Source of the DNA: Cereibacter azotoformans | GTDB taxonomy: Bacteria; Pseudomonadota; Alphaproteobacteria; Rhodobacterales; Rhodobacteraceae | Length of the DNA stretch: 64,000 bases | Direction: 5' to 3' | NCBI GenBank assembly: GCA_017599285.1 | Contig: JAGFXX010000001.1 | Coordinates: 372,001 to 436,000 of the forward strand | Shown: positions 38,239 through 46,631 of the stretch, in pieces | How positions within the stretch are numbered: the stretch's first letter is position 1 | How the letters are laid out: every line of letters starts with the position of its first letter | Notes under the pieces: generated by a model | Databases searched by the model: none | The model's input: only the letters and a program-made list of their open reading frames with translations | What the model was told of the DNA's origin: nothing | Made by a program: the position numbers and the translations under genes

Positions 38239-39927
38239 ATGCGCCTGCGCCCCCGCCAGAAAACCTTTGTCGAGCGCAGCGTGGCTGCGCTCGCTTCCCG
38301 CGGCAACACGTTGGGCGTGGCGCCCACCGGCGCGGGCAAGACCATCATGCTCTCGGCGGTCACCGGCGAGATGATCGGCGACGGCGCCAAGGCCTGCGTG
38401 CTGGCGCACCGCGACGAGCTGACGGCGCAGAACCGCGCCAAGTTCCAGCGCGTGGTGCCGGGCGTCGCCACATCGGTGATCGACGCCACGGAGAAATCTT
38501 GGAACGGCCAGGTCGCCTTCGCCATGGTGCCGACGCTGGCGCGGGCTTCGAACCTCGCTGATATGCCGCGCCTCGACCTGCTGGTCGTGGATGAGGCGCA
38601 CCATGCCGTCGCCGACAGCTACCGCCGCATCATCGACCGGGTCCGCGAGGCCAATCCCGACGCGCGGATCTTCGGGGTCACGGCGACGCCGAACCGGGGC
38701 GACAGGAAGGGTCTGCGCGAGGTCTTCGACAATGTCGCCGACCAGGTGCGGCTGGCCGAGCTGATCGCGTCGGGCCACCTTGTGCCGCCGCGCACCTTTG
38801 TCATCGACGTGGGTGTGCAGGACGAGCTGCGCTCGGTCCGCAAGACCATGTCGGATTTCGACATGACAGAGGTGGCGGGCATCATGGACCGCGCCCCTGT
38901 CACCGACGAGGTGATCCGCCACTGGAAGGAAAAGGCGGGCGACCGGCAGACCGTGGTGTTCTGCTCCACCGTCGCGCACGCCGAACACGTCACCGACGCC
39001 TTCAGGGCGGCGGGCGTTTCCGCCGCGCTGATCCATGGCGACCTGGCGGCCGAGACCCGCAAGGCGATCCTCGCCGACTATGCCGCCGGGGACATCCGCG
39101 TTGTCGTCAACGTGGCGGTGCTGACCGAAGGCTGGGACCATCCGCCCACCTCCTGCGTCGTGCTGCTGCGCCCCAGCTCCTACAAATCCACGATGATCCA
39201 GATGGTTGGGCGCGGCCTGCGCACCGTCGACCCCGAGGAACATCCCGGCATCGTCAAGACCGACTGCGTCGTGCTGGATTTCGGCACCTCGAGCCTGATC
39301 CACGGCACGCTGGAACAGGACGTCGATCTGGACGGCAAGACTGAGATTGGTGAGGCGCCGACGAAGACCTGCCCGGCCTGCGAGGCGGAGATCCCGCTGG
39401 CCGCCACCGAATGCCCGCTCTGCGGCGAGGCGTTCCCGCGCGAGGATATGGATGCGGGCGAAGTCGGGGACGCCGCGCCGCTTTCGGGCTTCATGATGAC
39501 CGAGATCGACCTCCTGAAGCGGTCCAGCTTCGCGTGGGTCGACCTCTACGGCACGGACGATGCGCTGATGGCCACCGGCTTCGCCGCCTGGGGCGGCATC
39601 TTCTGGCTGGGAGGGGTCTGGTACGCCATCGGCGGCGCGAAGGGCGAACGCCCGCATCTGCTGGGCGTCGGCGAACGCACGGTCTGCCTCGCGCAGGCCG
39701 ACGACTGGCTGAATACCCACGAAACCGACGAGAGCGCTTTCAAGACGAGGGGATGGCTGCGCCAGCCGCCGACCGAGAAGCAGCTCCAGTACCTGCCGCC
39801 CGAGTGTCGGCACGACTTCGGCCTGACGCGCTACCGCGCCTCGGCGCTGATGACCTTCGGCTTCAACAAGCGCGCCATCCGTCAGCTGATCGAGACGTCG
39901 GCGGGGCCGGAACGGAGGGCAGCATGA
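38239..39927 (+). CDS. DEAD/DEAH-box superfamily 2 helicase with C-terminal zinc ribbon
   Basis: 562 residues. Motif I APTGAGKT, motif II DEAH (LLVVDEAHH), motif III VTATP, motif VI QMVGRGLR are all present. A C-terminal zinc ribbon CPACEAEIPL ... CPLCGE follows, then a domain with WLGGVWYAIGGAKGER. It should unwind or remodel DNA during island or phage replication and repair. GGGGGAGA lies upstream. The next gene, DUF6511, begins 4 bp after the stop. Confidence 0.92.
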   Translation: MRLRPRQKTFVERSVAALASRGNTLGVAPTGAGKTIMLSAVTGEMIGDGAKACVLAHRDELTAQNRAKFQRVVPGVATSVIDATEKSWNGQVAFAMVPTLARASNLADMPRLDLLVVDEAHHAVADSYRRIIDRVREANPDARIFGVTATPNRGDRKGLREVFDNVADQVRLAELIASGHLVPPRTFVIDVGVQDELRSVRKTMSDFDMTEVAGIMDRAPVTDEVIRHWKEKAGDRQTVVFCSTVAHAEHVTDAFRAAGVSAALIHGDLAAETRKAILADYAAGDIRVVVNVAVLTEGWDHPPTSCVVLLRPSSYKSTMIQMVGRGLRTVDPEEHPGIVKTDCVVLDFGTSSLIHGTLEQDVDLDGKTEIGEAPTKTCPACEAEIPLAATECPLCGEAFPREDMDAGEVGDAAPLSGFMMTEIDLLKRSSFAWVDLYGTDDALMATGFAAWGGIFWLGGVWYAIGGAKGERPHLLGVGERTVCLAQADDWLNTHETDESAFKTRGWLRQPPTEKQLQYLPPECRHDFGLTRYRASALMTFGFNKRAIRQLIETSAGPERRAA

Positions 39928-39930
39928 CCC

Positions 39931-40386
39931 ATGACCGCCTCCACCCCGATCACGGCCGCGGACCGGCGGCGGCTCTGGCATCCACGTGGGACGCTCTGCG
40001 CCGTCTGCCGGCAACCCACCCGTGGCTTTGGCTGGTTCGATCCCGTCCGGCGGACGGCTTCGCCGCCAAGGTCCTCGAAACGTGCGCCTACGCCTACGGG
40101 ACGGCCCCGGCCCTCGGTCTGGTTCTGCTCGATGTCCTGCCAGGCTTTCTGGACGCATTTGGCTCAGGGGTGTGTCGCCATGGTTGACCTGACCGAGGAA
40201 GAGCGCGCCGCAATCACCGCCACCATGAAGCGCGTGGCGCTGCTGATGGACGAGATCGGCTGGGCCACCTCGCTCGCCGACCTGACCGAGGCGCAGGTCC
40301 GAGCGCTGATCGAGGAAGCCGTCGAGGGCTTCCGCGAGGCCATGTCCGACATCGCGCGGGCGAAAGCGCCGGAGGTGCCGTTCTGA
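39931..40386 (+). CDS. DUF6511 domain protein (cysteine cluster)
   Basis: 151 residues. The N-terminal half has a zinc-type pair, LCAVCRQPTRGFGWFDP ... WFCSMSCQAFW, which I associate with DUF6511. The C-terminal half is helical and acidic (LTEEERAAITATMKRVALL). Function unknown. It shares one base with the nuclease gene that follows (TGATG). Confidence 0.75.
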   Translation: MTASTPITAADRRRLWHPRGTLCAVCRQPTRGFGWFDPVRRTASPPRSSKRAPTPTGRPRPSVWFCSMSCQAFWTHLAQGCVAMVDLTEEERAAITATMKRVALLMDEIGWATSLADLTEAQVRALIEEAVEGFREAMSDIARAKAPEVPF

Positions 40387-41153
40387 TGCTGGACTACAAT
40401 CACCGCCCCAGCTTCGCCGACCGGGTCAACGCCGCCGTCGATCGGGCGCTAACCGCCGATCAGTCCACGCGACCGCCCCGCGACTATCTCGGCGGCTCCC
40501 GGCTCGGCCATGCTTGCGAGCGCGCCCTGCAGTTCGAGTTCACGGCGACGCCGAAGGACGAGGGCCAGGACTTCAGCGGCCAGTCGCTGCGCATCTTCGC
40601 CATCGGCCATGCGCTCGAGGATCTGGCCGTCGCCTGGCTGCGCGGCGCGGGGTTCGACCTCTATACCCGCAAGGGCAACCGACCCGATGGCGGCCAGTTC
40701 GGCTTCTCGGTCGCGGGCGGGCGCATCAGCGGTCATGTCGACGGCATCATCGCCGCAGGCCCCGAGGGCTTCGGTCTGGCCGTTCCCGCGCTCTGGGAAT
40801 GCAAGACGATGAACGCCAAGAACTGACGCGCCTGTGTCAAGGACGGCGTTACGAAGTCGAAGCCGGTCTACGCCGCCCAGATCGCGCTCTACCAGGCCTA
40901 CATGGAAGGGACGGTCCCCGGCATCTCGGCCGCGCCCGCGCTCTTCACCGCGATCAACAAGGACACCGCCGAGCTGCACCATGAGCAGGTCGCCTTCGAC
41001 GCCGACCTCGCGCAGCGCATGTCCGACCGGGGCGTGCGGATCCTGCAGGCGACCGATGCGGGCGAGCTTCTGCCGCGCGCAGCCACCACGCCGGACTTCT
41101 TCGAATGCCGCTTCTGCCCGTGGTCCGAGCGCTGCTGGAGGCTGCCGGCATGA
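40386..41153 (+). pseudogene. RecB/Cas4-like Fe-S PD-(D/E)XK nuclease with in-frame TGA
   Basis: The frame runs 768 nt from ATG to TGA at 41151 with one internal TGA at 40824-40826. Before it: ERALQFEF with a lone Cys, GRISGHVDG and the nuclease motif WECKTM. After it, in the same frame: SKPVYAAQIALYQAYMEG and a terminal CRFCPWSERCW. One upstream Cys plus three C-terminal Cys fits the 4Fe-4S cluster of AddB/Cas4-type nucleases. The TGA lies where a TGG Trp is expected (KN-stop-RACVKDG). A truncated product would lose the cluster. It could be inactive, read through, or a sequencing error. Confidence 0.8.
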
Positions 41154-43444
41154 GCGACGACGGCATCCTGCACTTCAATCCCTGGATGGACTTCAACGAC
41201 GGGCCGCCGTCCGAGAACCCGTTCGGCTGCGACCCCGACCCCGGGCAGATCGCCGTCTTCCTCGACACCGTGTTCAGCTGGTGCGAGGGGTTGATCCCGC
41301 TCCGCGGCTTCGTCGACAAGGGTCAGGGTCGGGACGGCAAGCCTCACAACATCTGGATCCCGGCAGACGCCACCGCGCCCGAGAAGCTCGCGACCTTCGC
41401 CGCGTGGGCGAACCGCGAGGGGGCAGCGGTCTATGTCATCCCCGGCACGGTCGCCGAGCAGGGCCAGGCCCGCGCCGCCGACGTGCTGCAGATGCAGGCC
41501 GTCGTGGTCGATCTCGACGCGGGCGACATCCCGGCCAAGCTCAACCATGTCACCCGCCACCTCGGCGCGCCCGCGCTCATCATCGAAAGCGGCGGGCGCA
41601 CGCCCGAGGGCGCGGCGAAGCTCCATGTCTGGTGGAAACTGACCGAACCGGCCGAAGGCGACGACCTGGTCACCCTCTGCCGCCTGCGCGGCGAGATCGC
41701 CGTGAAGGTCGGCGGCGACACGCATTTCCGCTCGGCGCACCAGCCGATCCGCGTGCCCGGCACCGTCTATCACAAGCACGGCCACCAGCGCCTCGTGGAA
41801 ATCCGGGAACACCGTGCCGTCGAGGTCGACCTTGCGGACTTTGCCGAACGGGTCGCCGGGATGCCGCCGCTGCCGGGCGTGGGCTTCGCCAGCGATCATG
41901 CCGCGCCATGCGCAAAGCCCGGCATCGACGCAGTGCTCACCACACCGGTGCGGGAGGGCGCGGTCGACGACTGGTCGCGCTTCCAGGGAGCCAGCGCCGC
42001 CATCGGCCATTACATCCGCCTCGTCCACGAAGGCCGCCTCGACCCGTTCGCGGGCTGGGAGGCGATCTGCGGCTACAACGCCGCCATGCTGCGCCCGTCC
42101 TGGCCGCTCGATCGGCTGCAGGCCGAGTCAGAACGGCTCTGGGCGCTGCATGTGAAGCGCAACGGCCCGCCGCTCCTGCGCGCGGCCCACGCCAATGCCC
42201 CGGCGAGCCCGCTGCCGACCTTCACCCTCGGCGCGCTCCTCGACGACACGAGCCCCATGCCCGAGGACATCATCGGGCCGCGCGTGCTGACGCCGGGCGG
42301 GCTCCTGGTGCTGGGTGGCGCGCCCAAGGTCGGCAAGAGCGATTTCCTGATCTGCTGGCTCGTCCATATGGCGGCCGGCGTGCCGTTCCTCGGCTTCACG
42401 CCACCCCGGCCGCTGCGCGTGTTCTATCTGCAGGCCGAGATCCAGTATCACTACCTGCGCGAACGCATGCAGCAGATCGCGCTGCCCGCCGCCGTGATCG
42501 CCGCCGCGCGCGACACCTTCATCGCCACGCCGAAGCTGAAGATCCTGCTCGACGCGGAAGGCGTCGCCCGCGTGGCCGAGGCGATCCGGACCGCATTACC
42601 CGATGCGCCGCCCGACATCCTCGTCATCGACCCGATCCGGAACCTCTTCGACGGCGGCCCCGAGGGCGGCGGCGAGAACGACAACACCGCCATGATGTTC
42701 TTCCTGAAGGACCGGGTGGAGCCGCTGCGGGAGGCGGTCAATCCGGACGCCGGCGTCATCCTCGCCCACCACACCCGCAAGGCCAGCAAGCAGCAGGTGA
42801 AGGACGATCCCTTCCTCGCCCTCTCCGGCGCCAGCGTGCTGCGCGGCTTCTACACCTCGGGGCTGCTCATGCACCGGCCCGACGAGGACAGCACCGTCCG
42901 CAGGCTGGAGATCGAGCTTCGGAACGGCCCCGCCCTGCCAGGCAAGCTCATCGACAAGGTGAAGGGCGAATGGGTCGAGCTGAACCCGCTGAACGAGCGC
43001 CTGGTGCGCAAGGAAGCGGGCGCCAGGCTCGATGCCGAACGGCTGCGCAAGGGCGACGTGATCCTCACCATCCTGCACGAGGAAGCGGCGGCCGGCCGGC
43101 TCTACACCACCACTCAGTTCGGCGAGGCCTTCGAGAACAAGGCCGGTCTCGGCAGCAAGTACACGATCCGCGACCGGATCGGCGTGCTGACGACCAAGGG
43201 GCAGATCAAGTTCCTCCGTGATGGCCGTCCCTTCGGCATGGCCGTGGTGCGCTCCCGCTTCGGCTATCTCGTGGTCGACGGCATGCGCTTCGGGACGGAG
43301 ACGCAGATCGATCCCGATACCGGCGAGGTGCTGGGCGACGGCCTGCCGGTGCTCCCGAGCCACTACAAATGCGCCAGCACCGGCGCCTGCCTGCAGGTCG
43401 AGAACCCCGCCATCTGGGTCTATCCGGAGGGTCTCGATGACTGA
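41150..43444 (+). CDS. RepA-like helicase/primase of phage or island replication
   Basis: 764 residues. The N-terminal region (VVVDLDAGDIPAKLNHV, ALIIESGGRTPEGAAKLHVW, and HQPIRVPGTVYHKHG) resembles RepB-type primase domains. The middle has Walker A GGAPKVGKSDFL and Walker B LVIDPIRNLFDGG, with AHHTRKAS as a RecA-like sensor, as in hexameric RepA. The C-terminus is helical with a winged-helix-like part. It should drive replication initiation. The ATG overlaps the nuclease stop (ATGA). The iteron-like array at 43447 follows directly. Confidence 0.88.
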   Translation: MSDDGILHFNPWMDFNDGPPSENPFGCDPDPGQIAVFLDTVFSWCEGLIPLRGFVDKGQGRDGKPHNIWIPADATAPEKLATFAAWANREGAAVYVIPGTVAEQGQARAADVLQMQAVVVDLDAGDIPAKLNHVTRHLGAPALIIESGGRTPEGAAKLHVWWKLTEPAEGDDLVTLCRLRGEIAVKVGGDTHFRSAHQPIRVPGTVYHKHGHQRLVEIREHRAVEVDLADFAERVAGMPPLPGVGFASDHAAPCAKPGIDAVLTTPVREGAVDDWSRFQGASAAIGHYIRLVHEGRLDPFAGWEAICGYNAAMLRPSWPLDRLQAESERLWALHVKRNGPPLLRAAHANAPASPLPTFTLGALLDDTSPMPEDIIGPRVLTPGGLLVLGGAPKVGKSDFLICWLVHMAAGVPFLGFTPPRPLRVFYLQAEIQYHYLRERMQQIALPAAVIAAARDTFIATPKLKILLDAEGVARVAEAIRTALPDAPPDILVIDPIRNLFDGGPEGGGENDNTAMMFFLKDRVEPLREAVNPDAGVILAHHTRKASKQQVKDDPFLALSGASVLRGFYTSGLLMHRPDEDSTVRRLEIELRNGPALPGKLIDKVKGEWVELNPLNERLVRKEAGARLDAERLRKGDVILTILHEEAAAGRLYTTTQFGEAFENKAGLGSKYTIRDRIGVLTTKGQIKFLRDGRPFGMAVVRSRFGYLVVDGMRFGTETQIDPDTGEVLGDGLPVLPSHYKCASTGACLQVENPAIWVYPEGLDD

Positions 43445-43446
43445 CT

Positions 43447-43578
43447 TCGTCCTCCCCGAAATCTTCCTCGTCCTCAGGACGAAGTTGTCGGTCCTCGTCC
43501 TCACCTCGTCCTCAGTCAACAAAATCAATGACTTGCGGAGGACGAGGACAAACAACCCCGTCCTCCTTCCTCGTCCTC
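43447..43578. repeat. Iteron-like array of TCGTCCTC, possible replication origin or operator
   Basis: TCGTCCTC occurs at 43447, 43468, 43495, 43506 and 43571 on the plus strand, with an inverted copy GAGGACGA at 43538-43545. Between them lies an AT-rich stretch (CAACAAAATCAATGAC). The array starts 3 bp after the stop of the RepA-like gene. Confidence 0.5.
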
Positions 43579-43823
43579 CGAAATGGCGAAAAGTCGTTTT
43601 TTCTCAGCTGCTTGCGTGGATGGGAGGAATGATAAGGAAACCCCCATACTACGTATGGGGCGGCCACCCGTCAGGGTGGGCCTCGCCCCCATACGCAGCG
43701 GGCCCTCGCGCGCCGCCTGTCCTGGTCTTCCCCAGCCGATCCGACGACGGCGGTCCCGCACCGCCAGGCACCAGACCGCCGTCGTCTTCCACCACCACAG
43801 GCCACCGGCAAAGGAGACCCGTC
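43579..43823. promoter_or_regulatory. Dyad-rich non-coding region upstream of the RuvC-like gene
   Basis: No supported gene. It contains a perfect dyad CCCCATAC-TAC-GTATGGGG (43642-43660), a further CCCCATAC half-site at 43687-43694, CCACCC-GTCA-GGGTGG (43664-43679), and a 12-bp perfect stem GACGACGGCGGT (43743-43754) with ACCGCCGTCGTC (43775-43786) around a 20-base loop. The last could fold in the mRNA ahead of the RuvC-like gene. Confidence 0.5.
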
Positions 43824-44405
43824 ATGGCTCGGCCGACTCTGATCCCGAATTCCGACGGCGCAAGCTTCGACACGCCGCCGCTCGTCACCCCCCGGAACCA
43901 CGTGAGGCCGACTTGCGCGGCTCCACAGGGGCCATGGTTCCGCGCCACTCTCGCGCTCGACCTCGGCACCTCGACCGGCTGGGCGCTGCGCGGGCACGAC
44001 GGTCTGATCACCAGCGGGACCGTCTCGTTGCGTCCCGGCCGCTTCGACGGCGGCGGCATGCGCTACCTGCGTTTCACGAACTGGCTGGCCGAGATCGACC
44101 GGCTGTCCGGTCCTGTCGCCGCCATCTGGTTCGAGGAGGTCCGCCGCCACGCCGGAACCGATGCAGCCCATGTCTACGGCGGTCTGATGGCCACCCTGAC
44201 CGCATGGGCCGAACTGCGCGGCGTGCCCTACGAGGGTGTCCCGGTCGGCACGATCAAGCGTCACACCACCGGCAAGGGCAATGCCGACAAGGCGACGATG
44301 ATCGCAGCCGTCCGCGCCCGCGGCTTCAGCCCGGCGGATGACAACGAGGCCGACGCCATCGCTCTCCTTCTCTGGGCGATCGAGACGAACGGGGGTGTCG
44401 CATGA
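43824..44405 (+). CDS. RuvC-like Holliday-junction resolvase
   Basis: 193 residues from the ATG at 43824, which has AAAGGAG upstream. The RNase H-like core shows LALDLGTSTGWAL (catalytic Asp), IWFEEVRRH (Glu) and DDNEADAIALLLWA (acidic pair), the RuvC layout. In phages such enzymes resolve branched DNA before packaging. The first 40 residues are unconserved. Its stop overlaps the next start by 4 bp. Confidence 0.85.
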   Translation: MARPTLIPNSDGASFDTPPLVTPRNHVRPTCAAPQGPWFRATLALDLGTSTGWALRGHDGLITSGTVSLRPGRFDGGGMRYLRFTNWLAEIDRLSGPVAAIWFEEVRRHAGTDAAHVYGGLMATLTAWAELRGVPYEGVPVGTIKRHTTGKGNADKATMIAAVRARGFSPADDNEADAIALLLWAIETNGGVA

Positions 44406-44602
44406 GATGGCATCCCAGAGGCTACGGCGGCCAGCGCCGGGATCCCGAGCAGGTGAAGCGCGAGGGCTGGCAGGAACAGGGACTGCTGGCCGTGTCGCTC
44501 GATGACCCGCGTCTCACCTGGCCCGAGCGCGAACTCGTCCGCCAGTTGGGGGACAAGCTCTATGGCAAGCTTCCTGCGGTGAGGGAGGTGGGCCATGGCT
44601 GA
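44402..44602 (+). CDS. Small operon ORF (66 aa), unrecognised
   Basis: 66 residues, basic then acidic: MRWHPRGYGGQRRDPEQVKR, then LTWPERELVRQLGDKLYGK. Its start overlaps the RuvC-like stop (ATGA) and its stop overlaps the next gene by 8 bp, so it is surely translated with them. No function is visible. Confidence 0.68.
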   Translation: MRWHPRGYGGQRRDPEQVKREGWQEQGLLAVSLDDPRLTWPERELVRQLGDKLYGKLPAVREVGHG

Positions 44603-44975
44603 TCGTGTCTGGAGCGCAGACGACGTCGCCGATCATTTCGAGGAGGCGTTCCGTACCCTGCGCAAGCTGCCGCCCGTGAAGGCGCAGGGCTACTTCAGCA
44701 CCTGGCCCGACATCGTGCGCACCACTCGCGAGATCGCGGCGATGGAGCCCCAGCCCATGCGGGTCTGGCCCTCGGCCGCCGCGATCACCCGGCTCGAGCA
44801 GACCTTCGACTGGGTGCTCTGGATCGAGGAGGCGGAGCGCAAGCTGGTCTGGTCCCGCGCGGCCCGCGTGCCGTGGAAGCAGATCAGCGGCGAGCTCGGC
44901 TGCGACCGCACCACCGCCTGGCGGCGCTGGCAGCTGGCGCTGACCAAGATCGCGGCCCGGCTGAATGCTCCGTGA
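44595..44975 (+). CDS. DUF6362 domain protein
   Basis: 126 residues. VWSADDVADHFEEAFRTLRKL begins the protein, and the C-terminal HTH-like part WKQISGELGCDRTTAWRRWQ suggests DNA binding. I link this to DUF6362, common in alphaproteobacterial phages and islands next to the terminase. No terminase follows here. The GTGG overlap with the upstream ORF couples translation. Confidence 0.75.
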   Translation: MADRVWSADDVADHFEEAFRTLRKLPPVKAQGYFSTWPDIVRTTREIAAMEPQPMRVWPSAAAITRLEQTFDWVLWIEEAERKLVWSRAARVPWKQISGELGCDRTTAWRRWQLALTKIAARLNAP

Positions 44976-44980
44976 GTCCA

Positions 44981-44996
44981 AAGTGTTGCAACACTT
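44981..44996. promoter_or_regulatory. 16-bp perfect palindrome after the DUF6362 gene
   Basis: AAGTGTTGCAACACTT is its own reverse complement. It lies 5 bp after the DUF6362 stop. The half-motif TGCAACA recurs at 45011-45017. Likely a dimer binding site or a packaging or recombination site; with no loop it is a poor terminator. Confidence 0.5.
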
Positions 44997-45419
44997 TTCC
45001 CTTCGACATCTGCAACAGTTCCGTGCTATCCGAAGGGCATGATGGGGGAGAGTGCGCCGAAGGGCTCCCTCTCCCCTTTGCGTTGAAGCCGGGTCCACTG
45101 GATCCCGGTATCCAGCGAGGATCCGGCCGGGGTCCAGCCCACGGCAGTTTCCGGTTCCTTCCGGGCGATGTTCGTATGCTGGCGGGCGAAGCGCGCAATT
45201 TCGCCAGCGACAGGGCCGGTTTTTTGGGAAGCCCCCCGGAAGCCGGAAGCCACCGCAACGCCTGAAACTCTTGTGAATTCAAACAAATGACCAGCCGCGC
45301 TGGGTGGATACCCCGCGGCTGCCGGAGTCCACCCGGAAGCCGGTGGATCCACCCGCGTCGGAGTCCATCTGCGAATAGGGCAATACACTGCCCAGCGCCC
45401 GCCGACGGCTCCTGGACTG
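44997..45419. other. About 420-bp region without a supported gene, rich in short dyads
   Basis: No open frame here has convincing protein character. Dyads on a GGTGGAT/GTCCACC theme recur: CTGGAT-CCCGGT-ATCCAG near 45098, GGGTGGATACCC at 45302, and the perfect palindrome GGTGGATCCACC at 45342-45353. In related phages the terminase genes would come here, so it may be a deletion scar between the DUF6362 gene and the nitronate monooxygenase. Confidence 0.4.
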
Positions 45420-46499
45420 TTAGCGGTTCGACCCCCGTACCAGAAGCGCGAGTGCCTGGTCAGCAAGGTTGCGGGTGAGATCGCCAGCCGGCATCGCGCG
45501 GGAGAGGCCCGCGGACTGGCCCGACCAGAGTGACATGAAATCCTCCGATCCTCCGGGCTCGGAGGCCGATCGCAGCGGTGCGAGAGCGCCGCCCGCCAGC
45601 GGGAACTGCGGTGCGTCCGCGGCGATGGGACCGACATCGCGCATGATGCGGTTTACAATTCCGCGGGCCGGCCGTCCGGTAAAGACGTTCGTCAGGGCCG
45701 TCTCCCGCCCAGAGCCGGCAGCAAGCGCGCGACGATGTGGCACCGCGATGGTGGCCTCCGGCGTGAACAGATAGGCCGTCCCGATCTGCACCGCGGAGGC
45801 GCCCAGCATGAAGGCCGCGGCGATGCCGCGCCCGTCGGCGATGCCGCCCGCCGCGATCACCGGCACGCGCACTGCATCAACGACCTGCGGCACGAGCGAG
45901 AGTGTCCCGACCTGCGTCGCGATTTCCTCGGTGCGGAACATGCCGCGGTGCCCACCGGCCTCTGCACCCTGTGCGATGATTGCGTGGCATCCCTCCGCCT
46001 CGAGCCACCGCGCCTCGTCAACGGTGGTGGCCGAGGACATGATCTTGGCGCCCGTCGCGACTACCCGGTTCAGCAGGCGCTGCTTCGGCAGACCGAAATG
46101 GAAGCTGACGACCTCCGGGCGCAGCTCCTCGACCAGCGCGCAGAACTCCTCGTCGAAAGGCGCGCGGTTGGACGCGGGAACCGGTGCGTTCGGGTCGAGA
46201 CCGAACTCCTGGTAGTACGGCTCCAGTCTCCGCCGCCACTTCGCCTCTCGCGCGGCATCGGGCGTGGCCGGACGGTGGCAGAAGAAATTCACGTTGATCG
46301 GTCGCGCGGTTCGCTGGCGAATGACGCCGAACTGGGTGCGCAGCTGGTCCGGCGTGAGCAGTGCGCAGGGAAGCGATCCGAGCCCGCCCGCTTCGGCCAC
46401 CGCAACGGCCAGATCCGACAGTCCGGCGCCTGCCATCGGGGCCTGAATGATAGGCAGGTCGATCCCGAGCATCTGCATGACGCGCTGATCCGGCCACAT
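45420..46499 (-). CDS. Nitronate monooxygenase family flavoprotein
   Basis: 359 residues of the FMN-dependent TIM-barrel family. PIIQAPMAGAGLSDLAVAVA is the N-terminal signature. IIAQGAEAGGHRGMF contains the catalytic His region, PVIAAGGIADGRGIAAA and GASAVQIGTAYLFTPE bind the FMN phosphate. These enzymes oxidise nitronates such as propionate 3-nitronate. The ATG at 46499 has GGAG about 8 bases before it; a GTG at 46508 is an alternative. It is the only metabolic gene in the island and points against the surrounding genes, as a cargo gene would. Confidence 0.92.
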   Translation of the reverse strand: MWPDQRVMQMLGIDLPIIQAPMAGAGLSDLAVAVAEAGGLGSLPCALLTPDQLRTQFGVIRQRTARPINVNFFCHRPATPDAAREAKWRRRLEPYYQEFGLDPNAPVPASNRAPFDEEFCALVEELRPEVVSFHFGLPKQRLLNRVVATGAKIMSSATTVDEARWLEAEGCHAIIAQGAEAGGHRGMFRTEEIATQVGTLSLVPQVVDAVRVPVIAAGGIADGRGIAAAFMLGASAVQIGTAYLFTPEATIAVPHRRALAAGSGRETALTNVFTGRPARGIVNRIMRDVGPIAADAPQFPLAGGALAPLRSASEPGGSEDFMSLWSGQSAGLSRAMPAGDLTRNLADQALALLVRGSNR

Positions 46500-46631
46500 T
46501 GGCTGCACTCCATATGCTGGCAGTGATGTGCGCAGTATCGGGGTTGTTGTGGCCCAACGGAACCCCGTCCCGACCCGAAGCTGCGTTCGTGCTCACCGGG
46601 GCTGATCGTGAATCGTTTTCAGGAGTGACTG

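Noticed and set aside
40824-40826. TGA as selenocysteine codon
   Set aside because: The expected residue is Trp, no selenocysteine insertion hairpin is apparent after the codon, and this nuclease family is not known as a selenoprotein; a point mutation is simpler.
40834-43221. 795-codon plus-strand frame overlapping the RepA-like gene
   Set aside because: Extremely Arg/Pro-rich shadow; the RepA-like frame has Walker motifs and a coupled start.
43447-43578. CRISPR array
   Set aside because: Repeats are only 8 bp, unevenly spaced and partly inverted; no cas genes are present.
43437-43823. Possible continuous ORF from ATG at 43437 into the RuvC-like gene
   Set aside because: Open but the translation is repeat-driven (VLVLTSSS, LLPRPP) and lacks third-position GC bias; the RuvC-like gene has its own good ribosome site at 43824.
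44884-45637. Minus-strand frames over the dyad-rich gap as genes
   Set aside because: Pro/Arg/Ser-rich translations without start signals, extending over DUF6362 or the nitronate monooxygenase in antisense.
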